Below, piece after piece: positions 35,344-48,317 of a DNA stretch of 64,000 nt. Made by a program: the position numbers and the translations under genes. The stretch is from Stomorhina lunata (Eukaryota; Arthropoda; Insecta; Diptera; Rhiniidae). Each line of letters starts with the position of its first letter. Positions within the stretch are counted from its first letter, which is position 1. The notes beneath the pieces were generated by a model that was given only the letters and a program-made list of their open reading frames with translations, had not been told where the DNA came from and did no database searches. The DNA is taken from assembly GCA_933228675.1 (NCBI GenBank), contig OW121743.1:11844464-11908463 (forward strand), in the 5' to 3' direction.

Positions 35344-35671
35344 CATGTCACGAATTCCGTTCGGAATTGAAACCATTCCGTAGTTGAATTCCGATCGTAT
35401 AGATTCCGAAAAATTTTAAATGTCCAAAATCAGTACAAAATAAGATTTTTTCAATTGAATTTTTCAACTCTATCTTTGTTTTAACAAAAAACACTGATTA
35501 ATTGAGGAAATTGTTCAAATATTGAATAAACAACTAAAAACATATGAATTCAATTCCACTTTGAAAATAGAAAGTGGTTTCATTCCGAAAAATTTTTTCG
35601 TTTTACTTTTTCAATAGAAGCAAAGTGCGGAATTCATTCCACTTCCGAACGGAATTGAGTTCTGTGACATG
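35344..35671. mobile_element. MITE with CATGTCAC ends
   Basis: The left end CATGTCAC followed by GAATTCCGTTCGGAA is mirrored by a right end that reads CATGTCACAGAACTCAATTC then CGTTCGGAA on the other strand. The inside is AT-rich and rich in GGAATT words, with no coding frame. No clear target duplication was found. Confidence 0.6.
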
Positions 35672-37841
35672 GCTGATAGTTTTAATTCGACCCATATTCA
35701 GGTGTTGACCCTACTTATCCATTTCATAATGATGGACGCCATTATAATATCACCTATTATTTAAGATGAAGTAACGTTGTTTGTGCATGTGTTACCGACC
35801 CAATTCGAAGATTAAGAATAGGTCTAAATTTAGCAAATCATTCATGTTCCGCCTATTGATATCAACCTCTAAAGGCTTTAGCTATATCTTAACAAAAACG
35901 AATGTCAGATATTGCTGTCATATTCAAAAGAGCGATAGAATTAGAAGTTTGCCAAGGAATATAAAAAAAGTAGAGATAGAGCGAAACCTTATGGTATCCC
36001 TGAATTGATCTTGAACTCGTTGAATGATATCCCGCTTATTACAACTCTTATATAGCAATCTTTGAGGAAGCTCAATAAAAAACGAGAAAAGACATGAATA
36101 TATCGTCGTTGAAAATCCAAAACTGCGTATCATCGAAAAAATCAAAATCGACTTTTTGATTGACTATGACTCGTAAAGTTGTCTTACATGTCTCTACCAA
36201 TTTTTAGATTTTTACTACCAAAAATAACGGTTTTATATCAATAATTCAAAATTGCGTATCAACGTGTGCTTTTTCTTCTGTTATCCTTGACTCCAAATGG
36301 AGCATAGGGCCTCAAAAAATGTGCACTATTTTCAAAATTCAAATATGCGTATCATCAAACTTGGAGTAAGATATGAAAATAAAATATTTGAATTTAAAAA
36401 AAATATATATATTTGAATTTTTGCTTCTCCTGTAAAATTTGAAAGTGTTGTTACACAGTTTTGGATCTTGAACGACGAAATGTAATATTTTTAAGGATGT
36501 ATTTTCTAAGACAAACATTTAAGACAGAAGCAGATACATTGCGGCATGGGTCACAAGGTTGCGATCAAACAAAAAATTTGTGGAAGCAAAGTAATACCAA
36601 TCTAGAAAGACTAATAAACTTGGAGAAGTATTAACTTAAAATGGTAGTAGCCATTATTTCTGGTCATATGACTATGCGTCACCTGAAATGCAAAAGGGCG
36701 TAACTACACTTCTAGTTTTTTTACAGGAGAAGCAAAAAACGTTATAACTTTTAAATTACAAGGAACATTAAATCCAAATTTTGGAATTGGGTCAACAAGC
36801 CATTAGCAAAAAAAAAAAAACTCTAAAAACTAAAATGGCAAAAAACGTTTAGTTTTTGAGCAATTGCGAAATAACAAAAGGGCTTAACTACAAGTTGAAT
36901 ATTTTCAGAAACCAAAATGGCTTAACTACCATTCAAATTTTGAGTAAAAATTTAAACCTTTAAGAATGCACAAAGTTTCTTTTGTCAATAATATAGAGAC
37001 CGGTCTTAAAAAAAAGTAACGGTTTGTTTTCGAAACATAATTTAATGGAAGAAGATAAGTTTTAAATAATTTAAAATACGATATACAGAGGTTTTTTAAG
37101 AGTTATTTCAGAAATAACCCCGTAAATTTTAAACGGTTAAAGATACTTAAATGAAATTTTAATTTGAAATTTGAAATATAGTTAGAACAGAGGAGCTTTA
37201 GAGTTGATCTGTAGACAAAAAGGTCAGCACACGGTCGGAAAGCTTTTCAAAAATCTTTGTCTCGGATAAGAACTTTTTATATGATAAGCAAAAAAACAAA
37301 AACATCATAACTTTTAAACTAAATGAAATATTAATTCAAAATTTTGAAATTTTTCACCATCTTTGTCAATGTGTTGCACTGTCGCATTATCGATGATTTT
37401 TGAAGACTTACAGCGATAGTAAACGCAAAATAATAATAGAGGCGAATTGCACTAGAAATAAAATCAAACACCCCTGAGTATCACTCTGGATCAACAAATG
37501 GTCTTGTAAACTTTGCCGCAATCCTGTGGTATCCTCTTTCTAATCTAATCTATGGATAGCACTAAAATATATTTATATCATCTGCCCTGAAGGGATGAGG
37601 TTGTCTCCTCGGAAATCTATTACATCCAATTCTCTGTGATACATTACATTGAAAACTGAATTATTTTTTCTTTCCCTTTTGAGAGTCCTAATTTACGTGA
37701 AGAAACATAAAATTCGGTTCTGCATTGACGATATAAGCAAAGCTTATGTGATTTAAAGCTTGGTGAAAAGAGTAGACGTCTACCGGCGTGCTAGAGGTGG
37801 ACATTTCTCCGAAGTCATACTCCATTATTAATTCCCATTCC
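35672..37841. other. AT-rich stretch, no gene recognised
   Basis: It holds a third copy of the 45-bp dispersed module (36272-36315) and otherwise shows no coding motif. Short frames near 35781-36145 overlap on both strands and lack any family signature. Confidence 0.55.
36272..36315 (+). repeat. 45-bp dispersed module, copy 3
   Basis: It is similar to 14612-14656 in the same orientation, with a few substitutions. Confidence 0.5.
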
Positions 37842-38155
37842 TGCTATACCGCCGTGGTATAGCTGGTAAGTCATCCGCCTAGCATACCAGAGGCCCAAGT
37901 TCGATCCCTGGCCAGAGTCACTTGAAAAAATAAATTTTCAAAAAAAGCGGCGGTTCACCTCATAACTCAGCTGAGTATTAGGCTATGAAAAACTTCTCTA
38001 ACTAATGCATTTGCCGGAGTCGGAGCCGGCGTTAAAACGTAGGTCCCTTTCAATGAGTCTAAAAAATAGAATCGGATGCAGCTCATTGTCTGAGAGAAGT
38101 ACCCCTTGTTCCAATTGGAATGTTGTCGGGGAATTATATATATATAACCTCAAAA
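37842..38155 (+). mobile_element. tRNA-derived SINE, copy 4
   Basis: This is the only + strand copy. An A-box-like TGGTATAGCTGG lies at 37855-37866 and a B box GTTCGATCC at 37909-37917, inside a tRNA-like head. The family body follows, ending GTTGTCGGGGAATT and a short TATATATA tail at 38136-38147. It fixes the orientation of the family: head first, microsatellite tail last. Confidence 0.85.
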
Positions 38156-39147
38156 TTGTGAGCTTTTCAAAAGTTTTTATTTCAAAAAATTTAGATTTCG
38201 TTATAATATAAAGTTCAAATTCACTTTTAATTCAAGCATGTTTCCAGGATTTAATAGGATGTTGCGAATAAGTGAATGATGAAAACATTTAGAGGTTTAT
38301 TCCACTGGAAAAAACACTTATGGTCTTGTCAACTCTACCACAAAATCTATCCATCTAATAAAAGAAATAGCGCTAAAATGAGGTTCGAAATATCTTTAGG
38401 TTTAGCAAATTAACATAAATCATAAAGAATCTAAAGGTATCGAACTAAAAGTTTTATAATATAAATTAACTTAACTAAAATATTCTTTAAAGAAATCACA
38501 ACTTTAACTACTACAAAAATAAAACTAAAAAAAAACGAAATAAATTTTGTTTTTCAAATTTTATACAATAGATCATTTTTTGTTGGTTTTATTAACTCAC
38601 AAAGTAAATTTATGGATATTGAATTTAATTAAAGAAATATACACAAGAAGTTTAAGCAAAATATTAACAAAAATAAAATAGAAAAAAAGATTTAATGAAT
38701 CTAAAATAATAATTTTATATATATATTTTTATAAAATAATATGTATTTATTTAAAAATAAGAGTATAAATTAAAAAGAATAGCATTTGTTTGTTGTAAGA
38801 AAAAGTTAAAGGAAAACTATAAATATGAATGATGTTTAGAGTAGGTCAATTTGTGTGGAGCTAAAAAAAGCAGACTAGGCGGTTCAAAATCGTGAACTTC
38901 AAAGAATTCTAAAAAGTTTCGCTTAGGAAACCATGAGTCTAAAATCAAAGTTGAGCTATTCTTTTTCAACGTGAAAATTCTACTTTATACTGTGAAATTT
39001 TACTGTGAAAAGATCTAAGTCCCTAGAAAAATTACATTTCAAAACTAAAATTCAAAAATTTTAAAACAAAAAAGTTTGATTGTTTTTGTGTCTCTACCGA
39101 ACATTTTTAAAATATGGACTTATTGCCTCTGCATGTTAAGCCAGCGA
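38156..39147. other. AT-rich stretch, no gene recognised
   Basis: Nothing coding or structural could be supported in this interval. Confidence 0.55.
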
Positions 39148-40300
39148 AATATAGAATGGCTATCTCGAAAACGGCTCTAACGATTTTGATAAAATTTGGA
39201 CGATGAGTACGTTTTTTGCCGCATAGATTAATTAAGAACAAATTTTTGGAAATTTTGCCGCTAAAGGGGTAAAAAGGGGGAAAATAGAACACGTAATATC
39301 TCCCAAAGTAATAGGTATAAAAACAAAATTTAAATTACGTTCTGAACAGCTACAAAAATAAGTGGACAGGTGTTTGATACTTTTTTGAAACTATGTCCAT
39401 AAGGGGAAATAGGGTGAAAATTGTTTTTTGGTACTATTTTTGACAAACTCTTATCTTTTGAAGTTGTTGCCCGCGAAGGTTTCTTTGTAGGTATAACCGA
39501 TTTCCGACAGGTGGCGCCACTGAAAATTATTTAAAATAAATTTAATTATAAACTGCGCATTTGATCATGCTATTATCTTAAGCAAAGATGTTGCGTATGA
39601 GCCGACGAAGGTGTTTGATACTTTTTTGAAACTATGCCCATAAGGGGAAATAGGTTGAAAATTGTTTTTTGTTACTATTTTTGACAAACTCTTATCTCTT
39701 AAAGTTGTTTCTTAGTTGGTATAACCGATTTCCGACAGTTGGCGCCACTGAAAATTATTTAAAATAAATTAAATTATAAACTGTGCATTTGATCATGCTA
39801 TTATCTTAAGCAAAGATGTTGCGTATGAGCCGACGAAGGTTTCTTAGTTGGTATGAACAATTTCCGACAGATGGCGTGACAATTACTCAAAATAAATTAA
39901 ATCATTAACTGTGCTTTTTATTAAGCTTTGCCAAAGTTGTTGCGAATGAGTCGACGAAGGTTTCTAAATTGGTATGACAAATTTTTGGAAAGTGGCGACA
40001 CTGAAATAAATTAAATCGTAAACTGCGCATTTGATCATGCTATTATCTATAGGAAAATTGTTGCGCATGAGCCGACGAAGGTTTCTAAGTTAGTATGATC
40101 AATTACCGACAGATGACACCACTAAAAATTACATAAAATGCATTTGATCATGCTATTATATTTAGCAAAGTTTAGTTATTATCGCAGAAAGGCGCGCAAG
40201 GTACAACTTTAGAAAATAAAATACATGAAAATTTCAAAATCCTCCATGGAAATGCTGTTAAAAATCCGAGCGAGGCTCGGTCAACCAGTTACTTTTTCGT
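39148..40300 (+). mobile_element. Helentron/DINE-like non-autonomous element A
   Basis: It begins AGAATGGCTATCTCGAAAAC, contains about five diverged tandem units of about 120 bases (each with CCGACAG-TGGCGCCACTG and GAGCCGACGAAGG), and ends with the hairpin CCGAGC-GAG-GCTCGG at 40266-40280 followed by TCAACCAGTTACT. The head, minisatellite core and 3' hairpin match the layout of DINE-1/Helentron elements of flies. It also has an internal ~240-base duplication (39366 and 39608). No protein is encoded. Confidence 0.65.
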
Positions 40301-42002
40301 TATGAATTAGGGGCTGAAATTAAATTGAGTCTTCTAAAACCTTGACCAAAGTGTAAATTTACAAAGTATGAAGTATAGTTTTCACTTAAAAATAAATAGG
40401 AAGCTCGATTTTAATTTTAAAAACATGGTTTCTTGGGCAATCGTAGTTTACTATTTTGACAACCATCTGGTCTGGAAAAAATTTAACCCACTCTTATGAA
40501 AATATATGTGTGTATGTGTTGATGTATGTATGTATGTATAAACAAATAAAGTCCTCTATGTTTATGTATTTGTAAGTGAAAGTGTGGTGTTGTATGTAGT
40601 AGTATTTAATATAATAAAAATAATATTTATTAATATATTGTTTGTCTTAGGACAAATATAAAATCATTACATGATTAACATATTATGTTTATCATAAACA
40701 AATTCAATGTTTAATGCATTAAAGTATAATAAAGTTTTAAATATATTTAAATTTTTAATTTGTATTTTTTGTATTTTGTTTTTTTTTCTTTTTGTTTAAA
40801 TGTTAATTCAACTTAAAGACTAATGACTAAACTATGGAGGCCTTTAATTTTTTTTTGTTTGTAAACCTGCTAAATTTTTTCTTATTCAATTTGTTAATTT
40901 CTTTTGTTTTGTTTATATTTATTTAATATGAGTTTATAATTTAATTTGTGAACTATTTAAACCAAAATTCAATTTATTTTTTAAATAATTTCTTTTTCCA
41001 AAAAAAACTTCTTTTTCAAATTATTGTTTCCTTTTTTTCTAGTTTTTGTTTTTTTTATTTTCTTTTAATATATATTCATGTTAGGCACTGTTATTCCTTA
41101 AATATTAGTTTTCTAAAAACCTTGTTTTTGTTTATTTGTTTCATTTTTAATTTTGTTTTTTTTTTTTTCATTTTCATTTACTTTTTCTTTGTTTTGTTTG
41201 TATTACTAAAGTTTTTAAGTATTGCTTATTTGCTACAGGTTGTTTATATATGAGGTTGATTTTCTTAACATTTAATATATATTTAATATAGTATTTAGTT
41301 TTTTTTTTGCTTAACAAATTTTAATTCACTTTGGAATTGTGAATTAGAAAATTAGTTAAAAATTAAACAAGTCTTATTATATAAGTAAAATAATTAAAAA
41401 TTATAATAAAATAACCAAAATATATGTATATATGTATAATGATTTTGTATACCTTTCATTTGTATTATTTCTTTGTAACTTAACCAAAAAGTCTTTTTTC
41501 AATATTTTCTGAAAAGAAAAGAAAAATATGATAAAAATTAGTAAATTGCTAAAAATTGATTAATTTATGGTTCGATTGTCTATGGCAACTCAACTTTAAT
41601 TGTGTTGCCAAAATAATACTACGTACGGCCACTGATAAACGATAACAGAACTTCAGTTGCCTTGTCAATTAATAATCATATTGTATATGGCAACAAGAGT
41701 CGTTTCTAGTTGCAAACTTTTTTGAATGGTTGCGTTGCCAGTAGGCGAAGCAACTAAAATTCGGTTTTAACACATAATCGAGCCTTTAAATATAACTGAA
41801 CTGAATTGAATTTGGAACTGAAATGAATTTCGTATTTTGTTTTTACAAAAACGTAAAACGAAATAAATTTTCTAAATGAAACCAGTAGCAAAGATGGTGG
41901 GATAGGGTATTCAACTCTTTTAAATCTCTGTATCACCGTCGCAGTATAGGTTCAGGGAAATCGTTGCCGAAACTCAAACTTTATCTAACAGAGCTTATGC
42001 CT
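40301..42002. other. AT-rich stretch, no gene recognised
   Basis: Very T-rich on the + strand near 40750-41330. The open frame there is a composition artefact. No repeat family could be named. Confidence 0.55.
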
Positions 42003-44481
42003 TTTTTATTTATTTATTTTTATTTAATATATAGGAACCAACTGAGCCAATGAGGCCTTATATAGTTGGTGGTCTTACAAAAATTGATTTATATTTACAA
42101 CTTCTATGTACATGTGTAAAAAAATTTATCTTATATTCTTAAACGAGCAATAATTGTATATATATATATATATATATAGAATGGCTATCTCGAAAACGGC
42201 TCTAACGATTTTGATAAAATTTGGACAGTGGGTATCTTTTTTGATGTATAGGTCGAAGAAGAAGGGACTTTTGGAACTTTTACCTCTAAGAGGGTAAAAA
42301 CGGGTAAAAAGGGGAAAAAATCGAAAACGCTATGTCTCCTAAAGTAATAGGTATAGAAACAAAATTAAAATTACGTTTTAAACAGCTTTGAAAATAAGCG
42401 GACAGGTGTTTGGTACTTTTTTGAAACTATGTCCGATAGGGGGTAAAAAAGGGTGAAAATAGTTTTTTTGGCACCTTTTTAACCCACTCTTATATTTTAA
42501 ACTAAAGAATATAGAAAGAAACTTGGTACTGCAATCAATAGATGTAAAAAAACATGAAACACGTATTTGGTACTTTTTTGATTTTGGAGCCAAAATGGGT
42601 AAAAAAGGGATAAAATGATAACTTAACATCTCCAAAGTAATATGAATAGGAACATTATACATTATGTTAAATGCGTTTTAAAAAAATGTACCGAATTCAA
42701 TTGGCACCAAAAAAGTACCAAATATACATATGGAACTTTTAGAAATTAGGGAATAAAAAGGGGGAAAAATTAGTATTATTTTAAACAAATGAATGTTTGT
42801 CTGTATGTATGTTCTTTATAGAATAGTAAACTGTGAATTTGATTGTGTTATGCTCTTTAGCGAAGATGTTGCGGATAAGCCGGCGAAGGTTTTAAAGTTG
42901 ATAAGACTAATTTCCGACAGATGGCGCCACTGAAAATTACTAAAAATTAATTAAATCGTAAACTGTACATTTGATCATGCTATGATCTTTAGCAAAGTTG
43001 TAGCGCATGAGCCGACGAAGGCTTTTTAGTTGGTATGAATAATTTCCGACAGGTGGCGCTACAGAAACTTACTCAAAGTCAATTTAATCGTAATCTGTAC
43101 ATTTAATCATGCTACAATCTTTAGCAAAAATGTTGCACATGAGCCGACGAAGGTTTCTTAGTTGGTATGAAGAAATTTCGACAGGTGGCGCTACTGAAAT
43201 TTACTCAAAGTCAATTTAATCGTATGCTGTACATTTAATCATGCTATAATCTTCAGCAAAGTTGTTACGGATAAGCCGAAGAAGGTTTATGAATTGGAAT
43301 AAGCAAAGTCCGACAGGTGGCGCCACAGAAAACTACTCAAAATGAATTAAATCGTAAACTGTGCATTTGATCAGACTATAATCTTTAGCAAAGTTGTTGC
43401 GCATGAGTCGACAGAGGTTTCTGTTGAAATGAATAATTTCCAAAATTATTCAAAATGAGTTAAACTGTAAACTATGCAAACTATGTGGTGGTCGGACAAA
43501 ATAAATCAAATAATTCAAAATTAACTGAATATTTATACAATGTCTTTCCTCTAAATTTATTTTAGCACTTTATAATATAAAATATATAAAAACTTTAAAA
43601 TTTTCCTCAAAATGCTTATCATAAAGCTCCGAGCAAGGCTCGGTCTACCAGGTACTAACAATTATAAAATAAAGTTACTATACAAAAGCATAAAAGATAA
43701 CATACGTATATACATGATAACATGATATGCGTAAAATAGTTAAATAAAATTTAACGGTAATCAAAGCAGCCACAAGAAAAACAGTACTTAAATATTATTG
43801 ACAAATGCATGTTCTATAAGTTTTTTTTTTTAAATGTATGTGGGGAGAAAGTAAAATTTTTTAAGAGGTCTTGGCAAAGCGTTCCAACATTTGGCAACTC
43901 GCACATAAAAGATCGTTCATTAATTGGGTGGTGTCTCACGGGATATAAAAGCTGCGGATTTCTGTCAGTCTGCAAAAATACAAAAAGTCTCCGAACATAA
44001 TCCGGGCAATCGTTAAAAATAACTTTATAAAAAAATAAAAGACTTCTTGTATCGACAAAACTTTTAAAATTGCAACCAAGAAAATCCGAAACTTGATCGG
44101 AAACATGATCGTGCAGTTTTAATTGGTATACAAAACGGATTATTCTGTTAAAAAGTAGTATGCACTTATTGAAATTATAGTTATTACAACCAGCATAAAC
44201 TTCAATACAGTATAATAAATTAGGCATTAGAAAGGAATGAGCTATGCGTTTTTTAATAGAAAGGGGTAAGTATAAATTAAAAAAAAACTAAAACTAGTTT
44301 TGGAAATTACTGAATTAATGTGTTGATCAAATTCAAGTTTATTATCTAATACGACTCCAAGACATTTCATATGCTCAACAAATTCAATTACTTGACCTTC
44401 AATTGTTACAAATATGTCAACAACAGACGTATGCGGCTTAAAGAGCATAGCTTTCGTTTTTGCTAGTAAACTAAACAACAC
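42003..44481 (-). pseudogene. LINE (Jockey/BS-like), 5'-truncated, with Helentron in its 3' region
   Basis: Minus-strand frames 44481-44242 and 44227-43814 encode the part after the reverse transcriptase core: LAKTKAMLFKPHTS, FVEHMKCLGVVLDNKLEFDQ, then MPNLLYCIEVYAGC, HDHVSDQVSDFLGC and PVRHHPINERSFM. A frameshift separates the two frames. The 3' non-coding part continues at 43813-43656 and then, beyond a nested Helentron-like element, at 42170-42003. There a phrase reading GGCTCAGTTGGTTCC on the minus strand is followed by an A-rich (AAAT)n tail. Start and endonuclease are missing. Confidence 0.75.
42177..43655 (+). mobile_element. Helentron/DINE-like non-autonomous element B
   Basis: It has the same head (GAATGGCTATCTCGAAAACG), about five minisatellite units between 42880 and 43470, and the 3' hairpin CCGAGC-AAG-GCTCGG at 43629-43643 followed by TCTACCAGGTACT. 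It is inserted in the 3' non-coding part of a minus-strand LINE. It is longer than element A because of an extra GGTAAAAAGGG-rich stretch at 42290-42780. Confidence 0.65.
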
Positions 44482-44599
44482 ATAACAGAAGCAGTGGAAT
44501 TAATAACCTACCCCGATTACTGCAAAATAATGGCAAGTGGCAATAATATTGACGACCCATGCAACAATAACTTTTTACTGCTAAAAAAGTTGTAGATTT

Positions 44600-45430
44600 A
44601 AAATCATCGCATGGACGAAGGAAGTATCGCTGGAACTGAATGTCTTAGTCGACGATGTAAGAACACCAAAGAAAACCCACCAAAAAATATTGGAAGTGAC
44701 AGCTTATACACTTTGTCAGAACATGCCGCCGCAACTTGTGATAAATTACGCGGTAGGCATAAGGTCCTCAAGCCAGCAGCACTTAGGGAAAAGAAAAATA
44801 AGCCCTACTTGCGACCTATAAAGCAATTGGTCCGGCTGTGGCAAATTATGGTGTCATTAAGTGTGAGCGAAACGCAATGAAAAAAACTTCAGAGTTTTCA
44901 AAATGCAGCCCTTAGAAAAATAACAGACTGTCTAAAAATTTCCTCAAAAAGCCATCTACATGAGAAGACGAAGGACCTACCACTTAAGGAACATAGCCAA
45001 ATGCTAACTAGGCAATTCCTTCTGGGAGAGATCATCCGAACCATCATCTTACGGAATTAAATCCCTTTCCACGACATGTTAGGAAGGACCTTCGTTGTTA
45101 TGAATATCACCTCATACAAAGCAGCTCTGAAAGACATTCACAGAAGCGTGGTAACATGAACAATAGCTAGTTACCAATTGAATGTTGTACTTGGTGGCCG
45201 CCCCCACATATTTCATAGGAAAAAAGAAGTCTGCCAACAACTACTAGAGTATTACTGGCACAACTATTGCAGAGGAAGAGAGAAGTCTGCTAACAACTAC
45301 TAGGGTTTTACTAGCACAACTAAGATCAGGATATTGTAGTCGACTTAATTCGTACTGGTCCCGAATTAACCCTACAATACCCAACATATTTTCATCGCAG
45401 GTCACGCTTACAATACGTTGAAAATACAAG
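44600..45430 (+). pseudogene. Jockey-like LINE fragment, + strand
   Basis: In shifting frames the + strand reads CDKLRGRHKVLK (44738-44773), LQSFQNAALRKITDCLKISS (44888-44948), SKSHLHEKTKDLPLKEHSQM (44948-45005) and LLAQLRSGYCSRLNSYWSRI (45310-45370). These are the same blocks as in the minus-strand array at 27720-32410, so the family is the same. A foreign or duplicated stretch separates the last block. It is inactive. Confidence 0.7.
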
Positions 45431-46339
45431 CTTTTAATGGAATAAGACTAATAATCATCTCGCCTAGAAATTAGGTATCAGATTATAACCACGCATTTGC
45501 CCTGGGTCATCTTTGTTGACAACATCCAAAACCTCAAAACATCATTCACTTTTCTAATGTGATGAGTTTGATTGGGCCCTGGTACCAGTCTACATTGCGA
45601 CATATGGGAGTTGTACCCGGCATCTCTATAATGACTTAGGATTACACTGAAAACATTGCACTTTTAATGAAACTCCACTTATTCCTCGGAATGGTAATGT
45701 CAGCCGCCTCTTTGATTGCAATTACCAGGATATCTTTGACAACCAAAGGCCTTTTTGTTGCCAGTGAATCATTATACCATCACAATTTTTAACTTAAATC
45801 CTTAGAAGTAGAGTGTTTTCGAGAAATCTTGCCATCTTGCAAATTTCAAAGACTCTTTATTTTAAAACCTATCTTTCTCTGCTGGCAGTCAGAGATTTTA
45901 AATCAACTTTAAATCAACTTTCAAATCTCTCAATAGTTCCTTTTATTATACCTCTTCTTTAAAGGTCTTAAGTTTTTTTCTTTCAAGGTTCATGTCTCAT
46001 ATTAGGTGACAGTTTCAGAAGAAGAGGTTGAATCACTGAGCCTGAGGTCGGTTTCAGTACTCATTTTACTGTAATTATCCCGCTTGCGCAGACCTCTTTT
46101 TAGCTTATGCTTTCCCCTAACGAAAGTAAATAAACTTCTTCAAAGAGTACCTTACAATTCTATCAGAAAAGCATAGATCCAAAGCTTATGATTGGCTGAA
46201 ACAGTATAAATTTAAAAATATGTTTTAGTTTAAAACCAGACATAGGCACATTAACATTTTGAGTCTGTGTGTGTGTGAGAAAAGTTTTGCAAACGAACAT
46301 TCTCCCCTTGAATAATTTTTCAACAAGCAAACAAACAAC
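45431..46339. other. Stretch with no supportable gene
   Basis: I see no coding motif. A short GT run lies near 46264-46276. The right end (to 46344) is the left flank of the Transib insertion and contains one copy of its target duplication. Confidence 0.55.
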
Positions 46340-46344
46340 CGTCT

Positions 46345-47765
46345 CACAGTGGTTTACGGACGCTTTTTTTTGGAAATAATTCTGTAACTTTTGAACGACT
46401 GGAGATATTTGAATGAAATTTGACATGGTGGTAGTCAAGGAGTATTTGAGTTGGTTTTTAAAAGCACTGGTCCATGAGGGGTCGGGAGAGTGATTGATGG
46501 ACCTTCAAAGTTGGTCACCTCGGGTGTTCGATTTTTTTAAAAATTCGCCAAAAATCCATTTATGTATGGATTGAAAAGAAATTTTAAACTTAAGTTGTCC
46601 TTGAGAAGATCTACAAAAAATATGCTTAAATGTGTAGGTTATCTCCTTTGGATTTCGAGATATTTGGGTAAAAAGGAATTTTTAGGTTGATTTTTTACCT
46701 CTTTTTTTAAGCTTTTTTTGATCTGGTGGACGCATCTGAGGACCAAAATTTTTTTAAGAATATTCTTTAAATTTGTAATAAAATTCTGAATAATTTTTGT
46801 GCAAGTTAGTTATAGAAATCTTCTTTTGTTTAAAAGTTAAAAATATTCAAAGTTGAAACTTACAAAAAATTTCGCTTTTTTTTTTGTTTTTCCCCAAAAG
46901 ATAGCTATATTTTTTCACTAATAAAAAAATATTTTCTTAAGAAACATAAAAAGATTTTTAAAGTTTTTAAAAGAAAACATAATGAGAATGCGTATAAAGC
47001 AAATTTCTTGCTAATTGGACTTTTGGTCCTCGCACATGTCCTCTCCAAAAAATGGCAATTTGTAAAAAAAAAATTAGTTTAAACAAAAATTTCTCAAAAG
47101 GCAAAGCACCGATTTGAAAAAAATTATAATGTTCATATTTTCCAATATATCTGTTATTGATTAGAAAAGTTTTTTCTGAAACGCGCTGCAAATAGAGACA
47201 GTGTTGCCATATTTGTAAAAAAAACTCATTTTTTGAAACACCTTTTTCCCCAGTTGGGAATTGGGGAATTTTTAAGTTAAAATTGGGAATTTTTTTTAGT
47301 CTATTGCTTTTACATCTTATTGGTCTACATTACTACAAAATTTCATTGTAATATCTTTATCCATGTCATTTCCACAGAATATCAAAGATTAAAAATATTT
47401 TCCTTAAAAAAGCAGAAAAACAATTTTTTTTTTGTTTTACGATACAAAGTGTAAAAAAAGTAACGCACTTAAAAAAAACTTTTACTTAGTGCTAATCTCC
47501 TAGTCTTTCCCGATCTAATGATACTAAACATGTATATAAAGCATTAATACCGAGTCTTAAAAAACTCTGAAAAGTTTGGCCCCCGTAGCATTTTTACACT
47601 GTTTATTTAAATATAAGTGATGAATTTGTGCATATAAAGTTAATTATCATACTCAAATATTTCACTATTTTTAAGATGACAATGATCCTTCGCTAATAAA
47701 CAAATGTTTTCTTCAAAAAGATATAAATAGTTTTTTATTTTTTTAAAGAAAACATTATAAGAATG
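46345..47765. repeat. Transib left long inverted repeat
   Basis: This arm matches the reverse complement of 50484-51875 almost base for base over most of its length, with small indels near the inner end (for example around 47715-47735). It has no coding function: short frames here (such as 47191-46967) are mirrored in the other arm and lack family motifs. It may hold transposase binding sites and promoter sequence. Confidence 0.9.
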
Positions 47766-48317
47766 ACTTAAAAAAATTTTATTCGATTTTGCCTTTTGTT
47801 CCAAGCTAAAAAATAAAATTTTAGTAAAAGATTCTAAATAAGTAAGTACGAGTAAGGCACCGATTTTGATAACAGTGTAAAGGTAATATATCCATAATTT
47901 GTAGCAAAAGTTTAATTAGAAGAGTACTTTTATAGTAACAGTGTGACAATTTATTTAAAATAAGATTTAAAGGCATTTTTCCGGTATTTAAAATTGGTGT
48001 ATTTGAAAAAATTGCAAAATTATGTTAAGGTTATAAAATGTTTTTTAATGTGAAAGTTAATGCAATAGGTAAAAATTGTTACAACTTGGGTTTTTCATAA
48101 TGGTCAGAAAGGATATGGTTACTCACCTCCATACAGGTAGGTTTTACGAGACGCACATATTGGTTGAGTTATATATGCACCTATTTTTAGAGGTAAAAAA
48201 TACATTAATTCATTGATTTCTTTATTATTCTTTGGATACAGGTATATATAAAAAATGTTTTTTTTTAATATAAAAAAGAAAGTTTTAAATGTAACTGCTA
48301 TTAACAGTTAAAACATC

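Noticed and set aside
40948..41253. 101-codon phenylalanine-rich membrane-like frame
   Set aside because: It is explained by long T runs, with no signal for a gene around it.
46967..47191. Small protein MQRVSEKTFLINN, mirrored at 51028-51315
   Set aside because: It lies in the Transib inverted arms and diverges in frame between the two arms after about 40 codons, with no known domain.
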